In this document: one piece after another, positions 7,695 through 15,801 of the stretch
Position numbering within the stretch: position 1 is the stretch's first letter
Layout: every line of letters begins with the position of its first letter
From: an uncultured Clostridia bacterium
Lineage (GTDB): Bacteria > Bacillota > Clostridia > Oscillospirales > CAG-272
Direction of reading: 5' to 3'
DNA: 39,419 nucleotides
NCBI GenBank assembly: GCA_947630625.1
Contig: CANRIL010000025.1
Span: forward strand, 1-39,419
Notes under the pieces: generated by a model
The model's database searches: none
What the model was told of the DNA's origin: nothing
What the model saw: only the letters and a program-made list of their open reading frames with translations
Position numbers and translations under genes: made by a program

Positions 7695-10487
7695 TTAATT
7701 TTTATTGCCTTCAGGCGCGTCCTTCACGATGCCCGAGCCGCAGCAGTTCTTATATTTTTTTCCCGAACCGCACGGACACGGGTCGTTTCGCCCGACCTTA
7801 TTTTTCTTGACGACGGGCTTTTTCTTCTCGCCCGTTCTGATAGGACCGTTCGTGCCCGTGACGGTGTTTTTGACGACGAACGTCTGGCGGCGGCGCTCAA
7901 GCTCCTCGCGCGGGACGGCCGTCAGCATCAGGCGGGCGGTGTCGCGCCTGATCTCGTCCGTCATCTGCTCGAACTGGTTCATACCGGCGATCCTGTATTC
8001 GGTTATCGGGTTGCGCTGCGCGTATGCCTCAAGGCGGATCGCGTCGCGCAGGTCGTCCATCGCGTCAAGATGCTCCATCCAGTGAATGTCAACGTACCGC
8101 AAAAGCACGTTGCGCTCGACTTCCCTCAGCCATTCGGAGCCGAATTTCTTTTCCTTATCCTCATATATCGACATTGCTCTGCTGACAAAGAGGTCTTTGA
8201 TCGCGGACGGCGATTTTTCGGAAAGCGCTTCCTTTGCAAACTCCGGTTCGCCCGGCGCGAATATGATACCGGCGTAATTGCGGATGAGCTCGTCAAGATT
8301 CCATGAAGACGCGTCCTCTCCCTGAACGTACGCGTCAACGTCCTCGCTGATCGTGCCCTTTATCATTCCGATTATCTTGTCGTGCAGGTCGTGTCCCTCA
8401 AGCACCTCAAAGCGCTGGCTGTATATCAGCTTGCGCTGCTGATTCATAACGTCGTCATATTCGAGCGTGTTCTTGCGCCTGTTGAAGTTCTGCGCTTCGA
8501 TCCTCTTCTGCGCGCTTTCGATCGAGTTTGAAAGGATCGAGGCGTCGATCGGCATGTCGTCCGGCAGCTTCAGCTTATCAATGACGTTATATATCCGATC
8601 CCCGCCGAACAGACGCATAAGGTCGTCCTCAAGCGAGATATAGAAGCGGGATTCGCCCGGGTCGCCCTGACGACCGGAACGGCCGCGGAGCTGGTTGTCT
8701 ATGCGCCTGCTCTCGTGGCGCTCCGTGCCGAGCACGAACAGACCGCCCGCCTCGCGGACGCGCTGCGCCTCCGGCTCGATCTCGCGCTGATATTTTTTAT
8801 AAAGCTCCTGATAAAACGCGCGCGATTCGAGAACTTCTTCGGGCACCGACTGCGACGAACCTGTCGCGAGCGCGATCATGCGCTCGTCGTATCCGTTGCG
8901 GCGCATTTCGGCTTTCGCAAGATATTCGGCGTTTCCTCCGAGCAGGATATCAGTGCCGCGCCCCGCCATGTTCGTTGAGATCGTGACGGCGCCGAATTTT
9001 CCCGCCTGCGCGATTATCTCCGCCTCGCGTTCGTGATATTTTGCGTTGAGGACCGTGTGCGCGATCCCGGCTCCCTTAAGCCGCTTCGAGAGCGCTTCCG
9101 ACTTTTCGATCGAGACTGTGCCGACGAGCACAGGCTGTCCCTTCTCGTGGCAGCGCTTGATCTCCGCGACTACCGCGTCATACTTCGCCTTTTCAGTCTT
9201 ATATACGATGTCGTTGTGGTCGACGCGGATCATCGGCTTGTTTGTCGGCACCTCAACAACGTCGAGATTATATATCTCGCGGAACTCGTCCTCCTCGGAA
9301 AGCGCCGTACCTGTCATGCCGGACAGCTTTGTGTACATCCTGAAATAATTCTGGAATGTGATCGACGCGAGCGTCTGGTTTTCCCGCTGGATCTCGACGC
9401 CTTCCTTTGCCTCGATCGCCTGATGAAGTCCGTTTGAAAAGCGCCTGCCGGGCATCATTCTGCCCGTGAACGAGTCGATTATCATAATGCCGCCGTTATA
9501 TATAACGTAGTCGATATCGCGGTGCATTATGCCGTGCGCCTTGAGCGCCTGATATACGTAATGGTTCAGCTCGGAATTTTCTTCGTCTGAAAAGTTTTCG
9601 ATCCCGAAGAATTTTTCCGCCTTCTCGACGCCGCGGGCGGTGAGCGTCGTCGTCTTCTGCTTTTCGTCGACAATGTAATCGGCGTTGACGCCTGCCGTTT
9701 TAAGAAGCTCCTCGACATCCATCTTCGCGTCGAGCTCCTTTATGACGTATGGACGCATATGCGACACGAGCTCATCCGCCTTTGAATACATCTCGGTCGA
9801 CTCTTCTCCCGCGCCGGAAATGATGAGCGGCGTGCGCGCCTCGTCGATGAAGATCGAGTCGACCTCGTCAACGATCGCGAAATTGTGCCCTCTCTGCGCC
9901 AGCTGTTCCTTATATTTTACCATGTTGTCGCGCAGATAGTCGAATCCGAATTCGTTGTTCGTACCGTACGTTATATCGCAGTTGTAAGCGTCTTGCTTTT
10001 CCTTAAGCGTCTGATCATGGATGACAAGTCCGGTCGTAAGTCCGAGAAATTCATGGACTCTGCCCATCTCTTCTCCCTGGCTGCGCGCGAGATATTCATT
10101 GACGGTCACGACATGAACGCCCTTGCCCGTCAACGCGTTAAGATATGACGGCATCGTCGCAACGATCGTCTTGCCTTCGCCCGTCTTCATCTCGGCGATG
10201 CGCCCCTGATGGAGCAGCACACCGCACACAAGCTGGCAATTGAACGGACGCTTGCCGAGCACCCGGTCGCAAGCCTCGCGCACGAGCGCGTACGCCTCGG
10301 GAAGGATATCGTCAAGCGTTTCGCCGTTTGCGAGCCTCTCCTTGAACCGGGAAGTCTCGGCGAGCATCTCCGCATCGCTCATCGCCTTATACTTGGGCGC
10401 AAGCGATTCTATTTTATCTACGATCGGTCTGATCTTCTTTATCTGCCTGTCGCTATAAGTTCCGAAAACCTTATCTATTATTTTCAC
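7695..10487 (-). CDS. secA: Protein translocase ATPase SecA
   Basis: 930 residues, within the usual range for full-length SecA. It drives preproteins through SecYEG using ATP. Visible features are Walker A (EMKTGEGKT, near 99-107), the DEAD-like Walker B (VDEVDSIFIDEARTPLIISG, near 207-226), motifs of the second ATPase half (NMAGRGTDI; RGRSGRQGDPG), the helical scaffold and wing, and the C-terminal zinc motif (CPCGSGKKYKNCC), which binds SecB or phospholipid in other bacteria. The start is a GTG at 10487 with GAGG eight bases upstream. It has its own promoter at 10531-10559 and heads a probable operon with two membrane proteins that are not usual SecA partners. Confidence 0.98.
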   Translation of the reverse strand: MKIIDKVFGTYSDRQIKKIRPIVDKIESLAPKYKAMSDAEMLAETSRFKERLANGETLDDILPEAYALVREACDRVLGKRPFNCQLVCGVLLHQGRIAEMKTGEGKTIVATMPSYLNALTGKGVHVVTVNEYLARSQGEEMGRVHEFLGLTTGLVIHDQTLKEKQDAYNCDITYGTNNEFGFDYLRDNMVKYKEQLAQRGHNFAIVDEVDSIFIDEARTPLIISGAGEESTEMYSKADELVSHMRPYVIKELDAKMDVEELLKTAGVNADYIVDEKQKTTTLTARGVEKAEKFFGIENFSDEENSELNHYVYQALKAHGIMHRDIDYVIYNGGIMIIDSFTGRMMPGRRFSNGLHQAIEAKEGVEIQRENQTLASITFQNYFRMYTKLSGMTGTALSEEDEFREIYNLDVVEVPTNKPMIRVDHNDIVYKTEKAKYDAVVAEIKRCHEKGQPVLVGTVSIEKSEALSKRLKGAGIAHTVLNAKYHEREAEIIAQAGKFGAVTISTNMAGRGTDILLGGNAEYLAKAEMRRNGYDERMIALATGSSQSVPEEVLESRAFYQELYKKYQREIEPEAQRVREAGGLFVLGTERHESRRIDNQLRGRSGRQGDPGESRFYISLEDDLMRLFGGDRIYNVIDKLKLPDDMPIDASILSNSIESAQKRIEAQNFNRRKNTLEYDDVMNQQRKLIYSQRFEVLEGHDLHDKIIGMIKGTISEDVDAYVQGEDASSWNLDELIRNYAGIIFAPGEPEFAKEALSEKSPSAIKDLFVSRAMSIYEDKEKKFGSEWLREVERNVLLRYVDIHWMEHLDAMDDLRDAIRLEAYAQRNPITEYRIAGMNQFEQMTDEIRRDTARLMLTAVPREELERRRQTFVVKNTVTGTNGPIRTGEKKKPVVKKNKVGRNDPCPCGSGKKYKNCCGSGIVKDAPEGNKN

Positions 10488-10530
10488 TATGTTCCTCTGT
10501 CCTTATGAAACTTGATCGTATTTTCATTCT

Positions 10531-10559
10531 ATTATACATCAAAAAGCTCGGAATATCAA
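10531..10559 (-). promoter_or_regulatory. Sigma-A type promoter of secA
   Basis: On the minus strand, TTGATA (10559-10554), 17 bp, TATAAT (10536-10531). It lies 44 bp upstream of the GTG start. A hairpin with arms TGCGGCA/TGCCGCA (10577-10592) sits just upstream and might be a protein site. Confidence 0.8.
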
Positions 10560-10601
10560 TCCTTAAATGCGCAAATTGCGGCAGATGCCGCAAATGCGAT
10601 A

Positions 10602-10630
10602 AAGGGGACTCCCGAAACGGATGTCCCCTT
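10602..10630 (-). terminator. Probable terminator before secA
   Basis: An 8-bp perfect stem, AAGGGGAC (10602-10609) with GTCCCCTT (10623-10630), and a 13-base loop. On the minus strand only a short T-rich run follows, so it may be weak. It separates the SCIFF-maturase-like gene from the secA promoter. Confidence 0.5.
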
Positions 10631-10648
10631 GTCAACAAAATAAAACTG

Positions 10649-11014
10649 TCACCGTGCCTCGCCCGCGAGCGAGAGCTCAAGCCTGTGCCGCTCGGCGCCG
10701 CACGTGTCGCACGCTTTGTCAAACCCGCAGCGCGACCGCGCCCAGCAGCCGCTGCATTCGGGCGAGCCGCCGTCTTCATCCGGAGCGAAAAGCCTGCCGC
10801 CGCAATAGAGCCGGTAGAGCCCTTCATATGCGTCCTCGACCATGCCGCCGTCATATTTCGCCAGATCGTAGCGAAGCGCAGAGGGCAGCTCTTCCGTGAG
10901 CGGCGGCTTCAGATATGAGAGCATCTTATACTGGAGCGCCGACACCGTGCTGACCGCGCCGCTGCCCCTGTCGAAAACGAATCTTTCACCGTTCACTTTG
11001 AAAATGTGTATCAT
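10649..11014 (-). CDS. SCIFF-maturase-like protein lacking the radical-SAM core
   Basis: 121 residues, ATG at 11014 behind a very strong GGGGGAGG site, so it is probably translated. Residues 1-82 (MIHIFKVNGERFVFDRGSGA onward, then AYEGLYRLYCGGRLFAPDED) resemble the N-terminal peptide-binding (RRE-like) part of the SCIFF maturase ScfB. Residues 86-113 (CSGCWARSRCGFDKACDTC, then GAERHRLELSL) resemble that family's C-terminal SPASM end: five Cys in a CX2CX5CX5CX2C pattern plus the ER-R-E tail. The roughly 300-residue barrel with the CX3CX2C radical-SAM motif is absent. It follows yajC and a TIGR04086-type gene, the place where scfA-scfB normally sit in Clostridia. It may be an in-frame remnant, or a metal-binding protein with a new role. 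The family match is from memory, without alignment. Confidence 0.65.
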   Translation of the reverse strand: MIHIFKVNGERFVFDRGSGAVSTVSALQYKMLSYLKPPLTEELPSALRYDLAKYDGGMVEDAYEGLYRLYCGGRLFAPDEDGGSPECSGCWARSRCGFDKACDTCGAERHRLELSLAGEAR

Positions 11015-11016
11015 AT

Positions 11017-11138
11017 CTTCAGCCTCCCCCTCAGTTTTTAATGATGTCCCGCCCGGCGAACATGCGCTGGGTCGATTTTATATTTTGTCCCGCCCGGCAA
11101 AGCGCGCCGCCGGATCGGATTTTATTTTTTCCCTTGCC
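11017..11138. repeat. Degenerate 41-bp tandem repeats
   Basis: Read on the minus strand, units begin near 11138, 11098 and 11057. Units 2 and 3 share GCCGGGCGGGACA followed by an AT-rich ATAAAA-like part. Unit 1 is more diverged. They fill the gap between the TIGR04086-type gene and the SCIFF-maturase-like gene. No reading frame for a Cys-rich SCIFF peptide is present here. Confidence 0.55.
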
Positions 11139-11140
11139 AA

Positions 11141-11596
11141 TCAGCGTTTTTTTATCTTCGGCATCTTCGGCGAGGACGCGAACCGCTTCCCCTTTCCGTG
11201 CCGCGAGGCAAGATATGCGCCCAGAAGCGACACGACAAGACCGAGCAGCCTCACAAGATACGAATAAGGAGCCGCGATCTCTCCATGCCCACCCGATATG
11301 AGCGACGCCAAAAAGACAACGAGCGCGAGCGCCGCGCCCGATATCGCGCCGGGCAGAAACGAGCCGCCCTTCTTCGACGCGGCAAATCCCGCGACAAACG
11401 ACATAATGCCGAGTATGAGAAGCGACGCCCCCGTCACAAGGCTGTTCGGGTCAGCCGTCGAATAAACGACAGCGCCGGCGATGAACACGAGCACCGCCGC
11501 CGTCGCCGCGGCTATGCCGACGCCGAACAAAGCGGGGACAATCAGCTCCGAAAAAGAGAACCCTTCGTCATTTTTGTTTCTTAACGCACCATTCAC
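11141..11596 (-). CDS. TIGR04086-type small membrane protein
   Basis: About 151 residues with four hydrophobic segments (ELIVPALFGVGIAAATAAVLVFIAGAVV; VTGASLLILGIMSFVAGFAAS; FLPGAISGAALALVVFLASLI; YLVRLLGLVVSLLGAYLAS) and a basic tail. This layout, plus its place between yajC and the SCIFF-maturase position, matches the TIGR04086 family of clostridial membrane proteins, whose function is unknown. I chose the GTG at 11596 (GGGAG about nine bases upstream). The frame stays open to a TTG at 11659, but that extension is hydrophilic and unlike the family. Probably cotranscribed with yajC. Confidence 0.75.
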   Translation of the reverse strand: MNGALRNKNDEGFSFSELIVPALFGVGIAAATAAVLVFIAGAVVYSTADPNSLVTGASLLILGIMSFVAGFAASKKGGSFLPGAISGAALALVVFLASLISGGHGEIAAPYSYLVRLLGLVVSLLGAYLASRHGKGKRFASSPKMPKIKKR

Positions 11597-11674
11597 GTTT
11601 TTGATCTCCCGTATATCATAATGTACTTTTATTACAGTGATATGCGGGGGTGCGTTCAAATTATGACAATCCGG

Positions 11675-12001
11675 TTATTCCTCGGCGTCCTCCGCCTTAA
11701 CGTCGACGTTGCGGACAGCCGTTTTAAGTATTCTTATCTTCGTCTTTTCCTTTCCCGTCTCGATCATGAGCGTCTCTTCCTTTATCGAGACGATCTTGCC
11801 GATGATCCCGCCGATAGTCGTGATCTCGTCGCCGACCTGAAGGTTGTCGCGCATCTCTGCGTTTTCCTTATCCTGCTTTTTCTGTGGTCTTATCATAAAG
11901 AAATAAAATACCACGACAAGAACGACAAGCATGATGATCGAATACCATCCGCTCCCGTTCGACGGTGTGTTTGTTGCTGCTTCCAAAAAGAGATCGTACA
12001 T
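11675..12001 (-). CDS. yajC: Preprotein translocase subunit YajC
   Basis: 108 residues with the typical YajC plan: one membrane segment (SIIMLVVLVVVFYFFMIRPQ) followed by the hallmark RPQKKQ and a small cytoplasmic beta domain (GDEITTIGGIIGKIVSIKEETLMIET). YajC binds SecDF and SecYEG and helps the Sec pathway. I chose the ATG at 12001, with AGAGG upstream; an extension to 12034 runs into a leader hairpin (12015-12030). It is first in the minus-strand block and has a near-consensus promoter. secD/secF, often next to yajC, are not in this window. Confidence 0.95.
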   Translation of the reverse strand: MYDLFLEAATNTPSNGSGWYSIIMLVVLVVVFYFFMIRPQKKQDKENAEMRDNLQVGDEITTIGGIIGKIVSIKEETLMIETGKEKTKIRILKTAVRNVDVKAEDAEE

Positions 12002-12057
12002 CAAATTACCTCTGCCGGGGCTTCCCCCGGACATCCTTTCATTTCTCGTATGCGACT

Positions 12058-12086
12058 ATTATATATTATCTCGCCGCCTTTTTCAA
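12058..12086 (-). promoter_or_regulatory. Sigma-A type promoter of yajC
   Basis: On the minus strand, TTGAAA (12086-12081), 17 bp, TATAAT (12063-12058). A small GC-rich hairpin (12015-12030) lies in the leader just before the ribosome site. Confidence 0.8.
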
Positions 12087-12126
12087 GTGCCGTTTGTCAT
12101 TCTGTTTAAAAATTATGAAAAAACTA

Positions 12127-12155
12127 TTGACACGGCGCTGTACAGGTGTTATCAT
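12127..12155 (+). promoter_or_regulatory. Sigma-A type promoter of the GntR-ABC operon
   Basis: TTGACA (12127-12132), 17 bp, TATCAT (12150-12155): consensus -35, good -10. Transcription would start about 12162, inside the palindrome that follows. Confidence 0.8.
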
Positions 12156-12159
12156 TACA

Positions 12160-12182
12160 GTGTACTATTCATAATAGTACAC
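12160..12182. promoter_or_regulatory. Perfect palindromic operator, probably for the GntR regulator
   Basis: GTGTACTATT (12160-12169), centre CAT, AATAGTACAC (12173-12182): two perfect 10-bp half-sites over the expected transcription start. GntR-family dimers bind such sites, and autorepression from the start site is common in the YtrA subfamily. It lies 31 bp before the regulator's ATG. Confidence 0.75.
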
Positions 12183-12213
12183 AAAATCGTATGTGAGGTG
12201 TGCAAAGGGGAAT

Positions 12214-12588
12214 ATGAGTTCGTTCTATGTTGATTTCAAGAGCCGAAAGCCGATATACGAGCAGCTTGTCGACAATATCAGTTCGCTCGTCCTGCGCGGC
12301 ATCCTGAAGCCGAACGAAAGCATCCCGAGCGTGAGACAGCTGGCGCAGGAGCTCGGAATAAATCCGAATACTATTCACAAGGCGTACGCGGAGCTTGAGC
12401 GGCGCGGGATAATATATTCGTCCCCCGGGCGCGGCAGCTTCGTCTCCGACGATATATGTCCGGCACACGAAACGAAAAAAGCCGATCTCCGCCGCGCGCT
12501 CGCCGCGTCCGCAAAGGAGGCGCATGACCTCGGGGTCACGTTTGAGGAGGCGGAGGATATTATCAGGAAGGAGTGGGGCAAAAAGTGA
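12214..12588 (+). CDS. GntR-family transcriptional regulator, YtrA subfamily
   Basis: 124 residues. The N-terminal winged helix is typical of GntR proteins (PIYEQLVDNISSLVLRGILKPNESIPSVRQLAQELGINPNTIHKAYAELERRGIIYSSPGRGSFV). Only about 50 residues follow, the short helical tail that defines the YtrA subfamily, which has no large ligand domain. Such proteins repress linked ABC transporter operons, often ones responding to cell-envelope stress. The ATG at 12214 has AAGGGGA just upstream; an in-frame GTG at 12193 is less likely. The stop overlaps the next start (GTGA), so the ATPase is translationally coupled. A palindromic operator sits at the promoter. Confidence 0.93.
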   Translation: MSSFYVDFKSRKPIYEQLVDNISSLVLRGILKPNESIPSVRQLAQELGINPNTIHKAYAELERRGIIYSSPGRGSFVSDDICPAHETKKADLRRALAASAKEAHDLGVTFEEAEDIIRKEWGKK

Positions 12589-13481
12589 TATCAATTAACG
12601 GCGTCAGAAAAAGCTTTGATGATGTTGAAGCGCTTGCGGGCGTGACGACGACCGTTGCCGACGGTTCGATATTCGGACTCATTGGCTCAAACGGCAGCGG
12701 AAAATCTACGCTTTTGCGAATACTTTCGGGGATCTACAAACCCGACGCGGGCGTGGTCGAATATAACGGCGAGCCGGTCTATGAAAACTACGCGGTAAAG
12801 CAGCGCGTCGTTTACCTTTCCGACGAGCAGTATTTTCTCCCGCACGCGACGCTTGACGAGATGCGTTCGTTTTACCGTTCCGTCTACGACACGTTTGACG
12901 ACGATATGTATATGAAAATGACGAACATGTTCGGGCTTAACAGAGGGAGAAAGATAAACACGTTTTCAAAGGGAATGCAGAAGCAGTCTTCCCTGCTGCT
13001 CGGGCTGTCCGTCCGTCCGAAATACCTTTTGTGCGACGAAACGTTTGACGGGATCGACCCCGTCATGCGTCAGCTTGTCCGCCGCATAATCGCGGAGGAC
13101 GTTGCCGAAAACGGGCTCACCGCGATAATTTCAACGCACAATCTGCGCGAGCTTGAGGACCTGACCGACCACATATGCCTTCTGCACCGCGGGAAGATCC
13201 TGATCGACCGCGAGCTTGACGACATGAAGATGACGGTACACAAGGTGCAGGCCGTCTTTGAAAAGGACCCGGCGGAGACGTTTTCCGCGCTCGATGTCAT
13301 TTCACACGAGACGCACGGCAAGCTGCACATTCTCATCTGCCGCGGGAGCGAGGAGGAGATCGGAAACGCGCTTCTCGCCGCCTCGCCCGTTTACAGCGAG
13401 ATCATCCCGCTGACGCTTGAGGAAATTTTCATTTCTGAAATGGAGGGGATCGGATATGACGCGAAAAACATCATCCGCTAA
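12585..13481 (+). CDS. ABC transporter ATP-binding protein, YtrB-like
   Basis: About 298 residues, GTG start at 12585 overlapping the GntR stop, with AGGAAGGAG upstream. Walker A is GSNGSGKST, the signature loop is FSKGMQKQ rather than LSGGQ, Walker B is YLLCDETFDGID (a Thr replaces the usual Pro after the catalytic Glu) and the switch His is in STHNLRELED. These variants are what I expect of YtrB-type ATPases in Clostridia, so the protein should be active. It has a C-terminal extension of roughly 80 residues after the H-loop region. It pairs with the permease next door; the substrate is unknown, with peptide antibiotic or envelope-stress export likely by analogy. Confidence 0.93.
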   Translation: MISINGVRKSFDDVEALAGVTTTVADGSIFGLIGSNGSGKSTLLRILSGIYKPDAGVVEYNGEPVYENYAVKQRVVYLSDEQYFLPHATLDEMRSFYRSVYDTFDDDMYMKMTNMFGLNRGRKINTFSKGMQKQSSLLLGLSVRPKYLLCDETFDGIDPVMRQLVRRIIAEDVAENGLTAIISTHNLRELEDLTDHICLLHRGKILIDRELDDMKMTVHKVQAVFEKDPAETFSALDVISHETHGKLHILICRGSEEEIGNALLAASPVYSEIIPLTLEEIFISEMEGIGYDAKNIIR

Positions 13482-15729
13482 AGCGCGCTCCCCGCTTGTG
13501 ACGCCGCGCTACATGTTCGGCACCGCAAAGCGCGGCTGGCCGTGCCTTGTGCTGTTTCTGATATTGTTCATCCTGTTCTATACGCTCATCCCGGTGCTCT
13601 CGCTCCCGCGGCTGAGGCTCAGCATTTTAAACGATGCGGGGTACCAGAGCACCTTATGGACGCACGAGGACATTTTAAACAGCCTGACGGATATCGCGTC
13701 GGCCATGATGACAACTTATGTCGTCTTGTCCGCTGCCTCAGCGATCTTTGCGGGAGTCTACTTCATGCAGTTCATGCAGAATAGGACGAGCGCGGGATTT
13801 TATCACAGTCTGCCTGAGAGAAGATCGGGTCACTTCATCTCGGTGATATTCTCGTCGTTTGCCGTCTATTTTATCGCCTCGGTCGTAAATCTGCTGCTCA
13901 GTCTTCTGATCTTCGCATGTCACGGGTTTTTGTATTTTGAACTTCTGCCCATCTTTTTCAGCGGGCTCGGATACGGGATATTCTACTTCATCGTATTCCT
14001 GTCTGTTGCGATGCTTGCGGGCGTAATTTCCGGGAACCGCGTCATTCATACGATAATGACCGGGTTTATCCTGTTTGCGCTCCCCGTCGTTTACGTCTCG
14101 GCGATGCTCCTTCTGCGGCACGGTGTGCAGTATCTCGAAACCACGGAGCTTATGGGCTCGATCAAGGTGCTGAGCCTTCTCTCGCCCTTCTTCCGCGTAA
14201 TTTATGTTTTGTCGCCGCTGTCCTCGAATGGATCGGTGTGGCCGATGATCATTTTTGACGCCGTTATGTCCGCCGCATTCTTCGCGCTTGCGTATTTTGC
14301 GTACTCAAAGCGGAAGATAGAGCGCTCCGGCAATCCCATCATTTTCGCGCCGCTCGGCGAGATAATCAAATATGTCATCATCGGACCGACTGCCGTTTTG
14401 TTCAGCGAATTCTTTGACTTATTCGGCTCCGGCATGCTCGGATTTGCCGCAGGGCTGATCCTTTCGTACATGCTCTGCAACACGGTGCTGAACCGCTCCG
14501 CCAAAGCGATGTTCTCCCACTGGCGCGGAATGCTGATCTATTCGGCGTCGATGATCGCTTTGTCGCTCGTTCTGTCGCTCGGCTGCTTCGGCATATTTGA
14601 CTACGCGGTCCCAGTCGCGGGAAAAATTTCGATAGAATTATACACCAACGGCGTGAACTCCTCACAGGAGATAGTCATTTCCGACAGAGATGATATAGAA
14701 AAAGTGAGGGATACGATGAAAGACCTCACAAACGCATTCCGCTCCGGCAACGGTATGCTCGATCACTATTCATCATTCGATTTCATGAACGATCCCGAAT
14801 CGTACGCTCGCTATGCAACTCTGAGTATCACGTATACGTCCCCCTTCGGCATCGAGATACCGTATACTTACAACAGTGTCGCTTACGAGCTGACCGCACC
14901 GCTCATTGATATCATGCTCGAAAATCAGACAAACGACGTTCTGCCGGGGTCGAATAATCCCTATTTCTTTGATATAAACATGGACATGAAGCTTGCGGGC
15001 GCGCATTTCGTAGACAATCTCTCGCAGTATTTCGAGGAGAACGGCGAAGAAAACGCCGAACAGTACAGGGACCGCATGACAGATGCCCGCATCGTCCTGT
15101 CAGATTCCATCAAAAACACGGCGAAGAACGAGATAATGCCGCACGCAACAAAAGGATACCAGAATTTCACCGTCGGATACGCATCTCTTAATTACAGATC
15201 AAGCTCCGCGACCGGAGGAGATTACTGGAATTATGTCCCGATAACTGTTTCCGATCTGTCCGCTATCGGCTCCTACATCGACAAAAACGGGTTAACGCAG
15301 CCGGTGATCGACTCGACCGACCTGCCGATGTTCTTTAACTATAATGAATGCGGCTTTATATTCAAACTGTCGGAGGACGAATATTTTGATTCGCTTGCAA
15401 AGACGATCGAAAGAATAGTCGTATACAACCGCAAAACAGGCGAAAAAACAAGCTATACAGGCGACGAGATAAGAGCTATTCTTCCGAGCCTTGCCGCAGT
15501 CGACAGGAATGACATTTCGACCTTCACAAAGACAGACCCTGACTATAACATCCTCATTGAGGCGAGGGGCGCGTCTTTGTATACGGATTACGATTATGAA
15601 AAGTACGAGATGAGCGAGGCTTACCCGGACGTTGACGTTGATATGTATCCGGACACTTACGAGACAAACGAGATCAAAACTTATATCACGTGGTTTCTTG
15701 AAGGACAGGCGCCCGACTTTGTGCGGTAA
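13456..15729 (+). CDS. Large ABC-2 type permease with extracytoplasmic domain
   Basis: About 757 residues. The N-terminal half has many membrane segments, starting with GWPCLVLFLILFILFYTLIPVLSL and including the motif FMQFMQNRTSAGFYHSLPERR, which marks YtrC/YtrD-like permeases of YtrA-regulated operons. After the last clear membrane segment (IYSASMIALSLVLSLGCFGIFDYAV, ending near residue 390) comes a long hydrophilic part of about 370 residues, probably outside the cell. The chosen ATG at 13456 has GGAGGGGAT upstream and overlaps the ATPase gene by 26 bp, so the three genes form one coupled operon. It may export, or sense, an envelope-active compound; the sequence does not show which. Confidence 0.88.
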   Translation: MTRKTSSAKARSPLVTPRYMFGTAKRGWPCLVLFLILFILFYTLIPVLSLPRLRLSILNDAGYQSTLWTHEDILNSLTDIASAMMTTYVVLSAASAIFAGVYFMQFMQNRTSAGFYHSLPERRSGHFISVIFSSFAVYFIASVVNLLLSLLIFACHGFLYFELLPIFFSGLGYGIFYFIVFLSVAMLAGVISGNRVIHTIMTGFILFALPVVYVSAMLLLRHGVQYLETTELMGSIKVLSLLSPFFRVIYVLSPLSSNGSVWPMIIFDAVMSAAFFALAYFAYSKRKIERSGNPIIFAPLGEIIKYVIIGPTAVLFSEFFDLFGSGMLGFAAGLILSYMLCNTVLNRSAKAMFSHWRGMLIYSASMIALSLVLSLGCFGIFDYAVPVAGKISIELYTNGVNSSQEIVISDRDDIEKVRDTMKDLTNAFRSGNGMLDHYSSFDFMNDPESYARYATLSITYTSPFGIEIPYTYNSVAYELTAPLIDIMLENQTNDVLPGSNNPYFFDINMDMKLAGAHFVDNLSQYFEENGEENAEQYRDRMTDARIVLSDSIKNTAKNEIMPHATKGYQNFTVGYASLNYRSSSATGGDYWNYVPITVSDLSAIGSYIDKNGLTQPVIDSTDLPMFFNYNECGFIFKLSEDEYFDSLAKTIERIVVYNRKTGEKTSYTGDEIRAILPSLAAVDRNDISTFTKTDPDYNILIEARGASLYTDYDYEKYEMSEAYPDVDVDMYPDTYETNEIKTYITWFLEGQAPDFVR

Positions 15730-15744
15730 ACGTTTATAATGAAT

Positions 15745-15799
15745 AAATTCCCCCTCTTCTGCGGAAAACTAACCGTAAACCGTAGATGAGGGGGAATTT
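15745..15799 (+). terminator. Terminator hairpin that also holds the next gene's ribosome site
   Basis: Arms 15745-15756 and 15788-15799 (AAATTCCCCCTC against GAGGGGGAATTT), with a second pairing inside (TCTGCGG with CCGTAGA, one G-U) and a short T-run after. The right arm contains GAGGGGG, the only ribosome binding site of the germination gene starting at 15802. Confidence 0.75.
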
Positions 15800-15801
15800 T
15801 C

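Noticed and set aside
10577-10592. TGCGGCA/TGCCGCA hairpin as a riboswitch or attenuator of secA
   Set aside because: It lies upstream of the secA -10/-35 boxes, so it is not in the secA leader RNA.
12999-13060. Walker B reading DETFDGID and signature FSKGMQKQ in the ABC ATPase
   Set aside because: At first this looked like a degenerate ATPase, but the catalytic Glu and switch His are present and such variants are usual in YtrB-like proteins.
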